Assembly (NCBI GenBank): GCA_024742475.1
Contig: JANSYI010000003.1
Span: 62,001 to 126,000 of the forward strand
Source of the DNA: a bacterium
Lineage (GTDB): Bacteria; Myxococcota_A; Polyangia; Nannocystales; Nannocystaceae
Direction of reading: 5' to 3'
DNA: 64,000 bases
The notes under the pieces are model-generated. The model ran no database searches. It was not told the DNA's origin and saw only the letters and a program-made list of their open reading frames with translations. Of the stretch, positions 54,366 to 62,450 are shown piece by piece. Made by a program: the position numbers and the translations under genes. Position 1 is the stretch's first letter, and every line of letters begins with the position of its first letter.

Positions 54366-54748
54366 TGAAGAGTCGGTCGCAAGCGATTGAGTAGGGCGGC
54401 GGCGTGGTGCGTCAGTTCCTCGGGTCCGCGGGGCTGGCGGGAGAGACCAAAAGGTGGGCGAGGTGCCTTGGGCCGCATGATGAGCGAACTCCGCCGCTGA
54501 GTGTCCTCGATTGCGGACACCGGACTGTGGACGCGAGCAGGGCTTGCTTTCTGCTTCGGCGACTGCCAGGCGCCGCTTGCCGTCGGTTGTCGGCAAACGC
54601 CGCTGTCACCGCGCCTGGTTTGGCGGAGCGGGTTCTTGGGGTCCTTTACGCCGCGGGGGGCAACGAGGAGTGGAGCGTCATCACCGTTGACGTGCAGCCA
54701 TCCTCACTATCCTCCGGCCTTCCCGGGCTGTCGGACGGGTCGACGACC

Positions 54749-56131
54749 CTACTCGTCTCCGAGCGAAGCCGTGGGGTCAATCGCCTTCGCCTTCTCGATG
54801 AAGGACTGCGCCTTCTCCGTCCGACCGAGCTCCTGCTGTACCTCGGCCGCCGTCGCGTAGAGCTCGGCGGACTTGAACTTCGTCTTCAAGATCGGCTTGA
54901 GTGACTTCTCGGCCGCCTTGGCGTCGCCCGCCTTCAGGTGCGCCTGCGCAAGCATGATCGACGCGTCGAGGTTGGGGCGCAGTTCGTAGTTCTTCTGGGC
55001 CAGCTCCAGGACAAACGCGGGGTCGTCCCCGAACTCGAGGTAGTGCCCGAGGGCATGGCCGTAGGCGGCCTCCGGGTACTTGGCCATCTGCTCCTCGTAG
55101 CGCTTGCGAGCCTTGGCGACCCACTCCTTGCCCTTGGCTTCGTCGCCGGCTTCGAAGGCAATGCCTGCCATCGCGTCCATGAACTCCGGGTTGTTCGTGC
55201 GCTCGATGATGTCGAGGTAGAGCGTCTTGGCTTCCTCGGTCTTGCCCTGCAGCGTCAGGATCTCGGCGATGTGCTCGTCGATGAGCCAGTAGCCCTTCAA
55301 GAACGACTCGGCGTCGCGGTAGTGGGCCAGAGCGTCGTCGTAGCGACCGCGGTCGAGGTCGAGCAGGCCGAGGTTGAGGTGGATCCAGGCGCGAGGCTCC
55401 ATTCGCTTGGCGTGGTACTTCTTGAGTGCTTCCCGAAATAGCGCTTCGGCTTCCTCAAAGTTGCCCGTCTTCCACTCGTAGACCGCTGTCGAGGAGAGGT
55501 TCGCGGTGGTTCGTTTCGCGAGTAGAGAGGCCGCAAAGTGCTTCTCCGCTTTCTTGTCGTCGCCGGCTTGCAGGGCAAAGTTGCCGTCGAAGGCCTCGAT
55601 GCTGGCAGTCCCATCCGGAGTCGGGAGCGTCTTCGTCTTCGCCTTTTCGAAGTCGAGCCTCGCCTCCGGTAGCCGATGAAGCGAGTAATGGAGCTTCGCC
55701 CTCGCCATGAAGGTCGACCCCGTAGGCGTGAGGCTGTGCGCCCGTGCAAGAGCAGCTTCGGCCTGCGTGTAGTCGTCGTAGGAGCCGGTCAAACGTGCGC
55801 GTTGCATGAACGAGCCTGCAATCCGCTCGGGGTGCAGGCGGTTCTCCGGTACTTTCGCGGCGAGCTTCTCCAAGCCCGCGCGTTCTTTGTCGAGTGCTTC
55901 GAGCTCGGCTTTGAACGTTCTGCGCTCCTTGTCGAGCTGCGCCTTGGTTTTGCGCTTCGGCTTTTTCTCCCGCTTCGCATCGGCTGAAGTCGGAGCCGCC
56001 GGCTTGACGACCTCCGTTTCTGCCGGGGCTGACTTGGCGGGTGCTGCAGATGGCGCTGCGGGCTCTGGCGACCCGTTGTCGCATGCGGGCACGAGAAGGA
56101 GCAGGACGGCGAGGGGGGATGAATGACGCAT
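54749..56131 (-). CDS. TPR-repeat lipoprotein
   Basis: A 460-residue lipoprotein from MRHSSPLAVLLLLVPAC (56131; Cys 17). A Lys/Glu coiled region (about 50-95) leads into roughly eight tetratricopeptide repeats, such as AWIHLNLGLLDLDRGRYDDA, KGYWLIDEHIAEILTLQGKT, LDASIMLAQAHLKAGDAKAA and SAELYATAAEVQQELGRTEK. TPR arrays mediate protein-protein contacts, so an outer-membrane scaffold role is likely. Base composition is moderately lower in GC than typical for the window. A broken partial copy lies about 380 bases downstream. Confidence 0.82.
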   Translation of the reverse strand: MRHSSPLAVLLLLVPACDNGSPEPAAPSAAPAKSAPAETEVVKPAAPTSADAKREKKPKRKTKAQLDKERRTFKAELEALDKERAGLEKLAAKVPENRLHPERIAGSFMQRARLTGSYDDYTQAEAALARAHSLTPTGSTFMARAKLHYSLHRLPEARLDFEKAKTKTLPTPDGTASIEAFDGNFALQAGDDKKAEKHFAASLLAKRTTANLSSTAVYEWKTGNFEEAEALFREALKKYHAKRMEPRAWIHLNLGLLDLDRGRYDDALAHYRDAESFLKGYWLIDEHIAEILTLQGKTEEAKTLYLDIIERTNNPEFMDAMAGIAFEAGDEAKGKEWVAKARKRYEEQMAKYPEAAYGHALGHYLEFGDDPAFVLELAQKNYELRPNLDASIMLAQAHLKAGDAKAAEKSLKPILKTKFKSAELYATAAEVQQELGRTEKAQSFIEKAKAIDPTASLGDE

Positions 56132-56203
56132 TGCGGGGTCCAACCAAGAACGAAGCGAGGCCCCGGTTATACCGAGGCCCCGCCCCACGTGCGTACCGTC
56201 TCG

Positions 56204-57037
56204 CTACTCGTGAGCAGCGCCGAGGTACGGGAACGACGCCTCGAACGCGACGTCGTTAGCGCTCTGCGAGAGGCCCAGGTTTGCGAACGCGTTGAGGAGC
56301 GTACCCGGGTCGTCGGAGACGTCGATGAGGACGGCTGCGAGGATGATGTCGATCACCGGGACGTCGAGCGCGCGACCGTTCGGGAAGCCGCTGTCCGCAC
56401 CGGTGTTGATGAGGATGACGTCAGGGAACGCGAGCGGAACCGCTTGGACGAAGCAGCTGTTGTTCAGCTCAGTAACGCCGCACGGCGTGAGGTCCGTGCC
56501 GAGGAGGGTGTTCGCGAGCACCAGGTCGTCGTTGAGCCCGGTGGAGCCGGGATCGAAGTCGCCGTGGAGGAACTGCAGCGTGGCAACTGCATCGGCTGCG
56601 AAGGTGTCAGCAGGGCTGACGTCCCCAGCGGGGTTGCTCGCGTTGTAGGCGTCCTTGTTCTCTGCGGCGATGAGGGCCGTGTTCACCGCAGGGAAACCCT
56701 TGCGGTCAACGCGTGCGTACGACGCGGGGTCATCGTCACGGAAGTCGTAGACGTCGGGGTCGCCGGCTTCGGTATCGGTGTCGGTGTCCGTGTCGTCGGT
56801 TGGGTCCGTGTCCGTGTCGTCGGTGTCGGTGACGGTCGGGTCATCCGTCTCGGACGGGTCGGTTGTCGAAGTGCTGCTAGCCGTGGGATCCGTCATGTTC
56901 GTCGGATCCGTGTTCGTCATGGTCGTCGCGTTGGTGTCGGTGTCCGTGTCGCCGGCTGGGTCATCGTCGACGACGCAAGCGGTGGACAGCGCCATCGACG
57001 CAACCAGAGTGAGGAGCGAAAGATTCTTGATATTCAT
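56204..57037 (-). CDS. DUF4331-like lipoprotein, C-terminal-half homologue
   Basis: A 277-residue lipoprotein with strong ribosome-binding site (AAAGGGG), lipobox ALSTAC and a low-complexity Asp/Thr linker (DTDDTDTDPTDDTDTDTDTE). The folded part matches the C-terminal half of DUF4331 proteins: YARVDRKGFPAVNTALI, KDAYNASNPAGD, FPNGRALDVPVIDIIL and ASFPYLGAAH. The N-terminal half is encoded by the gene immediately upstream on the same strand (57056-57820, 18-base gap), so the family's two halves are split into two exported proteins. Confidence 0.8.
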   Translation of the reverse strand: MNIKNLSLLTLVASMALSTACVVDDDPAGDTDTDTNATTMTNTDPTNMTDPTASSTSTTDPSETDDPTVTDTDDTDTDPTDDTDTDTDTEAGDPDVYDFRDDDPASYARVDRKGFPAVNTALIAAENKDAYNASNPAGDVSPADTFAADAVATLQFLHGDFDPGSTGLNDDLVLANTLLGTDLTPCGVTELNNSCFVQAVPLAFPDVILINTGADSGFPNGRALDVPVIDIILAAVLIDVSDDPGTLLNAFANLGLSQSANDVAFEASFPYLGAAHE

Positions 57038-57055
57038 GTCGAGTCCCCTTTCGCG

Positions 57056-57820
57056 TTACTCGGAGATCCGGCTGGTAGTGGCCCAGAGCTGCAGGAGCCC
57101 GTCGGGGTTCTTGTTGAGAGCGGCCGCCATGTCGAACTCGAGAACGATGGCGTGGACGTTGGTTCCGACGAAGAAGTCCGGAGCCGGTTGGGGCATCGGA
57201 TCCTTGTTGTCGGGGTCGAGGAACTGCGCGAGCGAGCCGAACGCGAGGTCGACGTCGGTTTCGCCGTCGCTCGTCATCGCATTCATGATCGTGGCGCCGT
57301 AGCCCTCGAAATCGAAGGAGAACGGATCGTCGAACGTACCCGCGAGCGCGAGGTTCCCGTCACCAGCGTCGATCGTCGTGGCGACCGCGCCCTGAATCGG
57401 ACCGTCGGTGCCGGGCATGTTCTCGACCTGCACACCCCAGTCACCGAGGTAGTTCTGGCCGAAGCGAACGTTGACCTGGATGTCGGACTCGTTGTCGTTG
57501 GAGTTCGACACGCGATCGGCCCCGACGGTGAGCCCGCCTGCGGAGGCCGTGTTGTCGATGTGGAGCGTGTAGAGGACGTCCCGGTCGTACGCCGCTTCGG
57601 CGCCTGCAGCCTGAAGGCCAGCAAACGTGATGATGGCGACGACTTTGCCGTCTTCGGTGTGCCAGGCGTAGAGGTCGGCGATGTCGGCGGCCGGGTCGGC
57701 GGAGGCGCCCGGAGCTTCAGCGTGGTCGGCGGCGACCACTTCTTGGGACCCGAGGGTCATGGATGCTGCGGCGAGCAGGGCGATGCCCCCCACAGCGGCA
57801 AGCGTTGAGTGTCGTTTCAT
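57056..57820 (-). CDS. DUF4331-like exported protein, N-terminal-half homologue
   Basis: A 254-residue exported protein with signal peptide (LAAVGGIALLAAASMTLGSQ) cleaved near VVAADHAEAP. The mature start DHAEAPGASADPAADIADLY and AWHTEDGKVVAIITFAGLQ match the N-terminal half of DUF4331 proteins; LYTLHIDN and FGQNYLGDWGVQVENMPG continue the beta-rich fold. It is first in a two-gene unit with 56204-57037. A good AAGGA site precedes the ATG. The function of DUF4331 is not established. Confidence 0.8.
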   Translation of the reverse strand: MKRHSTLAAVGGIALLAAASMTLGSQEVVAADHAEAPGASADPAADIADLYAWHTEDGKVVAIITFAGLQAAGAEAAYDRDVLYTLHIDNTASAGGLTVGADRVSNSNDNESDIQVNVRFGQNYLGDWGVQVENMPGTDGPIQGAVATTIDAGDGNLALAGTFDDPFSFDFEGYGATIMNAMTSDGETDVDLAFGSLAQFLDPDNKDPMPQPAPDFFVGTNVHAIVLEFDMAAALNKNPDGLLQLWATTSRISE

Positions 57821-58313
57821 TCGATCAGTCCTTGGTGGAAGGAGAGGAGCGGTCAGCTTCCCTCGGTTGCGCCAGAGAGCGGCGCGAGCTGTGAGCGTGT
57901 CGTGGAGATGCAGTGGACCCCCGTGCTGCCGACGCGCTCAGAGAAAGTCAGGTCCGTATGGCGGTACGGTACATCGCTTGGGATGGATCGTCAGGGTTTC
58001 TTTGGGGGACGCCCCCGACCCGTCAACCGGCGGCGAGGTGGCCAGTGTTGTGGCCACTGGTACGTTCTTCGCTCGGCGAACCGGGCAATGACGCGGTAGA
58101 CTGAAGGCGTGACGCGAGGGCGCTCGTCGAACACGGTTCAACGGCAGTTCATCGGGTCGCACGGTGCACGAGTCTGCGCGCGGGCGCAGGCCTGTAACCA
58201 GCCGACACGCACCGACATACGTCGACAAGAACGTCGCCGCGGGATGAATACCTCGCTCCACGCCGACGTCGAGCGCTAGGCCCAAGGGGACTCGCTAGGG
58301 GAAAACGGATCCA
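57821..58313. other. gene-free intergenic region
   Basis: A 493-base gap between the divergent DUF4331 gene and the small cytochrome gene. Short ORFs here (for example 57938-58285 on the minus strand) have no recognisable family, signal peptide or clear ribosome-binding site. No RNA gene or repeat seen. The length suggests elaborate promoters or a long leader. Confidence 0.45.
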
Positions 58314-58631
58314 ATGACGCACAAAATCGCTCTCGCTGCTGCCTTCTCTGCCATCTTCGCCGCAGGCCTCTTGGCCTCGAGCGCCAACGCTGCCGACGAA
58401 GGCGAGGCGCCCAAGCCCTGCGTGGCCAAGACGTTCAAGATTGCCAAGGTCAAGGCTGCCTGCGAGTCGGGCGGATCCAAGGCGGCCAAGGACCTCATGA
58501 AGAAGGCCACCAAGAAGGCGAAGGCGGCCGGCGTGACCGAGGGGATGAAGTGCAAGGACTGCCACGAGGACTTGAAGAACTACAAGCTCAAGGGCGACGA
58601 CCCGGTCGGCAAGATCAAGAAGTGGCTCTAA
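58314..58631 (+). CDS. small periplasmic mono-heme c-type cytochrome
   Basis: A 105-residue exported protein. The signal peptide ALAAAFSAIFAAGLLASSANA ends before ADEGEAPK. The mature part is Lys-rich and carries one heme site, CKDCH (about residues 79-83), near the C-terminus (EDLKNYKLKGDDPVGKIKKW). There is no distal Met motif that I can assign. It may carry electrons for the bc complex encoded 8 kb upstream, but adjacency does not prove it. Its stop overlaps the HemD stop on the other strand. Confidence 0.78.
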   Translation: MTHKIALAAAFSAIFAAGLLASSANAADEGEAPKPCVAKTFKIAKVKAACESGGSKAAKDLMKKATKKAKAAGVTEGMKCKDCHEDLKNYKLKGDDPVGKIKKWL

Positions 58632-59734
58632 GCCGCGCCAAACAGCTCCAACACCGCGTTCACCATGCCGTCGTCTCCTGGCGACGAGGCCGTGAGCGCC
58701 ACCTCGAAGCCCTGCTCTTGCAGGGCTTTGGTCGTCACCGGCCCCGCACTGATCACCGCCGCAGTCTCGAGGACTCCGTCTGCGGCGGCCTCCGCCAGCG
58801 TGGCACGTAGGTGCGCACCCGTCCGGCCGCTGTGCAGACAGATGACGTCGACGCCGTCGCCGAGCCAGGAGATCACTCCCGCCGGTGGCGGTGGCCGACC
58901 CGTTTGGTAGCCGACCGCGAGCGTGTACTGCCCCCCCGCGCGCGTCACCGCCTCGTCGATGGTCGCGCGCCCGTCTCGGGCTCGTACGTGAAGCCACCGC
59001 TTGCCCAGGAGGCCGCGCTGGTCGAGCGCGTCGACGATGCCTTCGGCGCGGGGGCGCGTGGGCACGATGTCCGCCCGCAAGCCCGCCACGGCGCACGCCC
59101 GCGCGGTCGCCTGCCCGACCGCCACCACGAGCGTCGTGGCCAGCGAGCGGACGTCGAGCTCGCTGCGCCGCAGGGAGGCTGTGAGCGCGGCGACGCCCGT
59201 ACGGCTCGAGACGATCAGGCCGTCCGCGTCAGCGATCCCGGCGACCGCGGCGTCGAAGATCTGCTCGTCAGCGGGCGGCTCGATGCGCAGGCAGGGGAGG
59301 GCCACCGCGTCGGCGCCGAGCCGCTCGAATCGATCGCGCTGCGGCGTCGCCGAGTCTCGAGGACGCGTCACCAAGATCCGACGGCCACGCAGCGGCCCCA
59401 GCGGTGGTTCCATGTCGATGCCGGAGATCCTCCGGATCTCGACGCCAGACGCGCCGAGTGCACGCGCGACATCGAGCGACTCCACCACGCAGACGACCGA
59501 CGCTCCCGCCGCGCTGCGTTCGACCACCCTCTTCGCGGCCTCCGCGTCCCAGGGCGTGAGCACGACCTCGGCCGAGGTTGATGCGTGCCACAGCACGCCT
59601 GGATGCACGCGCGGGTCCGCGACGACCACGTCCGCGCGCCGCAGCGCCTGCACGCCCGCCCACGCCAGCGACGCCGCAGGCCGGCCGGCGGCCTCGATCA
59701 GCGTGACCTCACCGGCGCGCGCAGGGGCATTCAT
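58628..59734 (-). CDS. hemD: uroporphyrinogen-III synthase with degenerate methylase-like N-domain
   Basis: A 368-residue protein from MNAPARAGEVTLIEAAGRP (59734). Residues about 110-368 are HemD, which closes hydroxymethylbilane to uroporphyrinogen III: LRGRRILVTRPRDSATPQRD, LGADAVALPCLRIEPP, ADGLIVSSRTGVAALTASL, VVAVGQATARACAVAG, VISAGPVTTKALQEQGFE. The first ~100 residues recall the uroporphyrinogen methyltransferase fold (GVQALRRADVVVADPRVHPG) but lack the GxGPGDP and GGDPxxxGR SAM-binding motifs, so this half is shortened and probably inactive. CobA-HemD fusions are known. The gene is divergent from mnmG. Confidence 0.9.
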   Translation of the reverse strand: MNAPARAGEVTLIEAAGRPAASLAWAGVQALRRADVVVADPRVHPGVLWHASTSAEVVLTPWDAEAAKRVVERSAAGASVVCVVESLDVARALGASGVEIRRISGIDMEPPLGPLRGRRILVTRPRDSATPQRDRFERLGADAVALPCLRIEPPADEQIFDAAVAGIADADGLIVSSRTGVAALTASLRRSELDVRSLATTLVVAVGQATARACAVAGLRADIVPTRPRAEGIVDALDQRGLLGKRWLHVRARDGRATIDEAVTRAGGQYTLAVGYQTGRPPPPAGVISWLGDGVDVICLHSGRTGAHLRATLAEAAADGVLETAAVISAGPVTTKALQEQGFEVALTASSPGDDGMVNAVLELFGAA

Positions 59735-59785
59735 CGAGGGGAGCTTGGCGCATCGGCCGACCTCGGTCCATAGTCCCGGCTTCGG

Positions 59786-61552
59786 ATGACCGCGCCACGC
59801 AAGACCGTCCTCGTCGTCGGAGGTGGACACGCCGGGCTCGAGGCTGCTTTCGCGGCCGCCCGCGTGGGCGCGCACGTGCGCGTGGTGACCGGGTCGGTTC
59901 GCACCGTCGGGCAGACGCCGTGCAACCCCTCGGTCGGCGGCGTCGCCAAGGGCCATCTCGTCTGCGAGATCGATGCGCTCGGCGGGTTCATGGGACGGGC
60001 CGCCGACGCCACCGCGATTCACGGCCGCGTGCTCAACCGATCGAAGGGCCCCGCCGTTCAGTCCACCCGGCTGCAGGTCGACAAGGCCAAGTACGGCGCC
60101 TACGCCCGCGACGCTCTGACCACGCACCCTGGCATCGAGGTGATCGAGGGGCTGGTCGCCTCCGTCGTGCTCGAGGCCGAGCAGGTCACGGGCGTGCAGC
60201 TTGCCGATGGCTCGCACGTGCCCGCCGACGCGGTCGTGGTCACCACCGGCACCTTCTTGGGCGGCCTGCTGCACACCGGCGCCACCAAGACGCCCGGAGG
60301 TCGCGCCGGGGAGGCGCCCGCCAACGGGCTGTCGGACAACCTGCGCGCCATGGGCTTTCGGCTCAGCCGCCTCAAGACCGGCACGCCCGCGCGTCTCGAC
60401 GCGCGCAGCATCGACTACGCCGTCACCGAGCCGCAGCCCTCCGAGGACCCCGTCCCTCGTTTCACGCTGCCCGACGACATCGAGCCGCCGCCGCCGCTGC
60501 TCGAGCAGGTGCACTGCCACCTGACGTGGACCAACGCCACGACCAACGAGATCATCGCCGAGCATCTGCACGAGTCGCCGATGTACAGCGGGCAGATCGA
60601 AGGCCGCGGCCCTCGGTACTGCCCGTCGATCGAAGACAAGGTCGTTCGTTTTGCCGACCGCGATCGACACCAAGTGTTCCTCGAGCCCGAGGGCCTCGAT
60701 ACGCACAGCGTCTACCCCAATGGGATTTCGACCAGCTTGCCCGCTGCGGTCCAGGCCAAGTTCATCGCGACGATCCCCGGCCTGGAGAATGCGGAGATCA
60801 TCCGCCCCGGCTACGCGGTCGAGTACGACGCCGTCGACGCCCGCGCGCTCGATCATCGTTTTGCCAGCAAGACCCATCGCGGGCTCTACTTCGCGGGCCA
60901 GGTCAACGGCACCTCCGGCTACGAGGAGGCCGGCATTCAAGGTCTGCTCGCCGGGGCCAATGCGGCGCTCGAGCTGCTCGGGCGCGAGCCGCTCGTCGTC
61001 GGCCGCGACGAGGGGTACGCGGGCGTGCTCGTCGACGACCTCGTCACGCAGGGCTGCGACGAGCCCTATCGCATGTTCACCTCGCGCGCCGAGTACCGGA
61101 TCATGCTGCGGGAGGACAACGCCGACGCCCGGCTGTCCGCGCTCGCGCTTCAGGCCGGCTTGATCTCGCAGGCCCGCTTCGATCGCGTCGCGGCTCGGCG
61201 CGCGTCGATCGATGCGCTTTGCGAGGCCATGGCGAAGAAACGTCCACCCGGTGACGCGCCGGCGTGGCTGCTCGGCCGGGCCACGGCGCAGCACGTCTAC
61301 GCGGGGTACCTCGATCGCATGCGGGACGAGGTCGCGCGTCTTCGCGGCGACGCGGCGAGTGATCTTCCGCTGGCGGCCGACCTCGACTATGCCGCGCTCG
61401 AGGGCCTGAGCAACGAAGCGAAGCAGCGACTCGCCGACGTCCGGCCCACGAGTACCGGCCAGGCGTCCCGGATCCCAGGCATGACGCCCGCGGCGCTGAT
61501 GTGCCTGTGGGCGCACGCGCGGCGCATGCAGAAGCAAGCGGCCCGAGGCTGA
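59786..61552 (+). CDS. mnmG: tRNA uridine-5-carboxymethylaminomethyl modification enzyme MnmG
   Basis: A 588-residue FAD protein that, with MnmE, modifies the wobble uridine in tRNA. FAD-binding VLVVGGGHAGLEAAFAAARVG is at the N-terminus, followed by QTPCNPSVGGVAKGHLV, GRVLNRSKGPAVQSTRLQVD, GRAGEAPANGLS, the catalytic-Cys region RYCPSIEDKVVRF, and GLYFAGQVNGTSGYEEAGIQ; the C-terminus ends in the conserved helical bundle (IPGMTPAALMCLWAHARR). The length is near the family norm. No mnmE is in the window. Confidence 0.97.
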   Translation: MTAPRKTVLVVGGGHAGLEAAFAAARVGAHVRVVTGSVRTVGQTPCNPSVGGVAKGHLVCEIDALGGFMGRAADATAIHGRVLNRSKGPAVQSTRLQVDKAKYGAYARDALTTHPGIEVIEGLVASVVLEAEQVTGVQLADGSHVPADAVVVTTGTFLGGLLHTGATKTPGGRAGEAPANGLSDNLRAMGFRLSRLKTGTPARLDARSIDYAVTEPQPSEDPVPRFTLPDDIEPPPPLLEQVHCHLTWTNATTNEIIAEHLHESPMYSGQIEGRGPRYCPSIEDKVVRFADRDRHQVFLEPEGLDTHSVYPNGISTSLPAAVQAKFIATIPGLENAEIIRPGYAVEYDAVDARALDHRFASKTHRGLYFAGQVNGTSGYEEAGIQGLLAGANAALELLGREPLVVGRDEGYAGVLVDDLVTQGCDEPYRMFTSRAEYRIMLREDNADARLSALALQAGLISQARFDRVAARRASIDALCEAMAKKRPPGDAPAWLLGRATAQHVYAGYLDRMRDEVARLRGDAASDLPLAADLDYAALEGLSNEAKQRLADVRPTSTGQASRIPGMTPAALMCLWAHARRMQKQAARG

Positions 61553-61572
61553 GAACGAGCCCCGTACGGTGT

Positions 61573-61962
61573 TCAGGCGCGCGCTTCTTGAATGATGCCC
61601 GCGAGGACCGTCTCGTCGATCGGGCTCAGGTCGTTGAAGCGCACCGCGACGCCGTGGTTTCCCGGCGTGGCATGGGGTGTCGAGGGGAGCGGCGCGTGGA
61701 TGCGGACGACGATGGCCCCGAGGGCCAGGGGGTTGCGGGCCGGTCCGCGGCTGATCTCCACGCGGACCGGTGAGCCGACCTCCACCTTGCACACCCCGTG
61801 CAGGAGCGCGCCGCCGGTGGAGAGGTCGAGCGTGCGGGCGTGCAGCAGGAGGCGGGCCCGGCTGTCGTCGTAGAGACGGAACGGCACGGCGACCGTGACG
61901 CGAGGGCGATGGCGGCGGTCTTGTGCCGGGTCGGCGCTGATCTCGGAATGTGTCCGCTGCAC
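61573..61962 (-). CDS. PilZ-domain protein
   Basis: A 129-residue protein with the PilZ fold: DRRHRPRVTVAVPFRLYDD (RxxxR c-di-GMP motif), DLSTGGALLHGV (D/NxSxxG motif) and VAVRFNDLSPIDET. Both halves of the binding signature are kept, so it likely binds cyclic di-GMP. It is co-directional with a second PilZ gene beginning seven bases upstream of its start; the two form an operon. Confidence 0.87.
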   Translation of the reverse strand: MQRTHSEISADPAQDRRHRPRVTVAVPFRLYDDSRARLLLHARTLDLSTGGALLHGVCKVEVGSPVRVEISRGPARNPLALGAIVVRIHAPLPSTPHATPGNHGVAVRFNDLSPIDETVLAGIIQEARA

Positions 61963-61969
61963 ACCGACC

Positions 61970-62392
61970 TCATACCACTTTGTGGTGGGCCGAAAAATAG
62001 GCGTGAAGGGCGATCTCTTCGGCCGAGGTCACTGCGCGAAACTGCACGCCAAAGCCCCGTGGGAGGCCCTTGCTCGGCATCAGGTTCTGCCAGCGTACCT
62101 GCGCGCTGAACCGCAGCGTATCAGGGATACCCGGAGGATGGGGCGCCGGGGGATGGAGCCAAAGGCGCAGAGACTGGCCGACCGGCACGACGAGATCGCT
62201 CTCCACGAACGCCCCGCCCACCGACACGCCGTGGGTGACGGCGAGCGTGGTACCGGCCCAGACGCCGGCTTCGTTGTCGGGGTTCGCCACCGCGACGACC
62301 ACCGGCCACCGCAGCTTGGCCCGCGGCCGGTAGTGACGGCGCGCCTCGCCGAACTGGGCGCGCTTCGGGCCCTGCGTGTCATCGTCGACCAC
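61970..62392 (-). CDS. PilZ-domain protein
   Basis: A 140-residue protein from the GTG at 62392 (VDDDTQGPKRAQF); an ATG at 62449 is also in frame but would put its start only one base from the divergent mpl start. The PilZ pattern RRHYRPRAKLRWPVVVAVAN, then LAVTHGVSVGGAFVESD and GFGVQFRAVTSAEE, is recognisable. The N/DxSxxG motif reads GVSVGGA, a slight variant. It is followed by the other PilZ gene. Cyclic di-GMP binding is likely but less sure than for its neighbour. Confidence 0.82.
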   Translation of the reverse strand: MVDDDTQGPKRAQFGEARRHYRPRAKLRWPVVVAVANPDNEAGVWAGTTLAVTHGVSVGGAFVESDLVVPVGQSLRLWLHPPAPHPPGIPDTLRFSAQVRWQNLMPSKGLPRGFGVQFRAVTSAEEIALHAYFSAHHKVV

Positions 62393-62450
62393 TGCGTGGA
62401 GTCTACCGCGGAGAGACCCCGGTTGACCCCGACGTGTGCACTTGTCCATA

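Noticed and set aside
54404..54904. A plus-strand ORF overlapping the TPR gene end and the intergenic gap
   Set aside because: Antisense to the TPR gene; its resemblance to another plus-strand ORF nearby comes from the duplicated TPR fragment.
57938..58285. A 115-codon minus-strand ORF in the gap before the small cytochrome
   Set aside because: No signal peptide, family similarity or clear ribosome-binding site; ordinary for GC-rich noncoding DNA.
59735..61792. Upstream minus-strand extension of the hemD frame across mnmG
   Set aside because: The extension is antisense to MnmG and lacks family similarity; HemD starts at 59734 with a sensible N-terminus.
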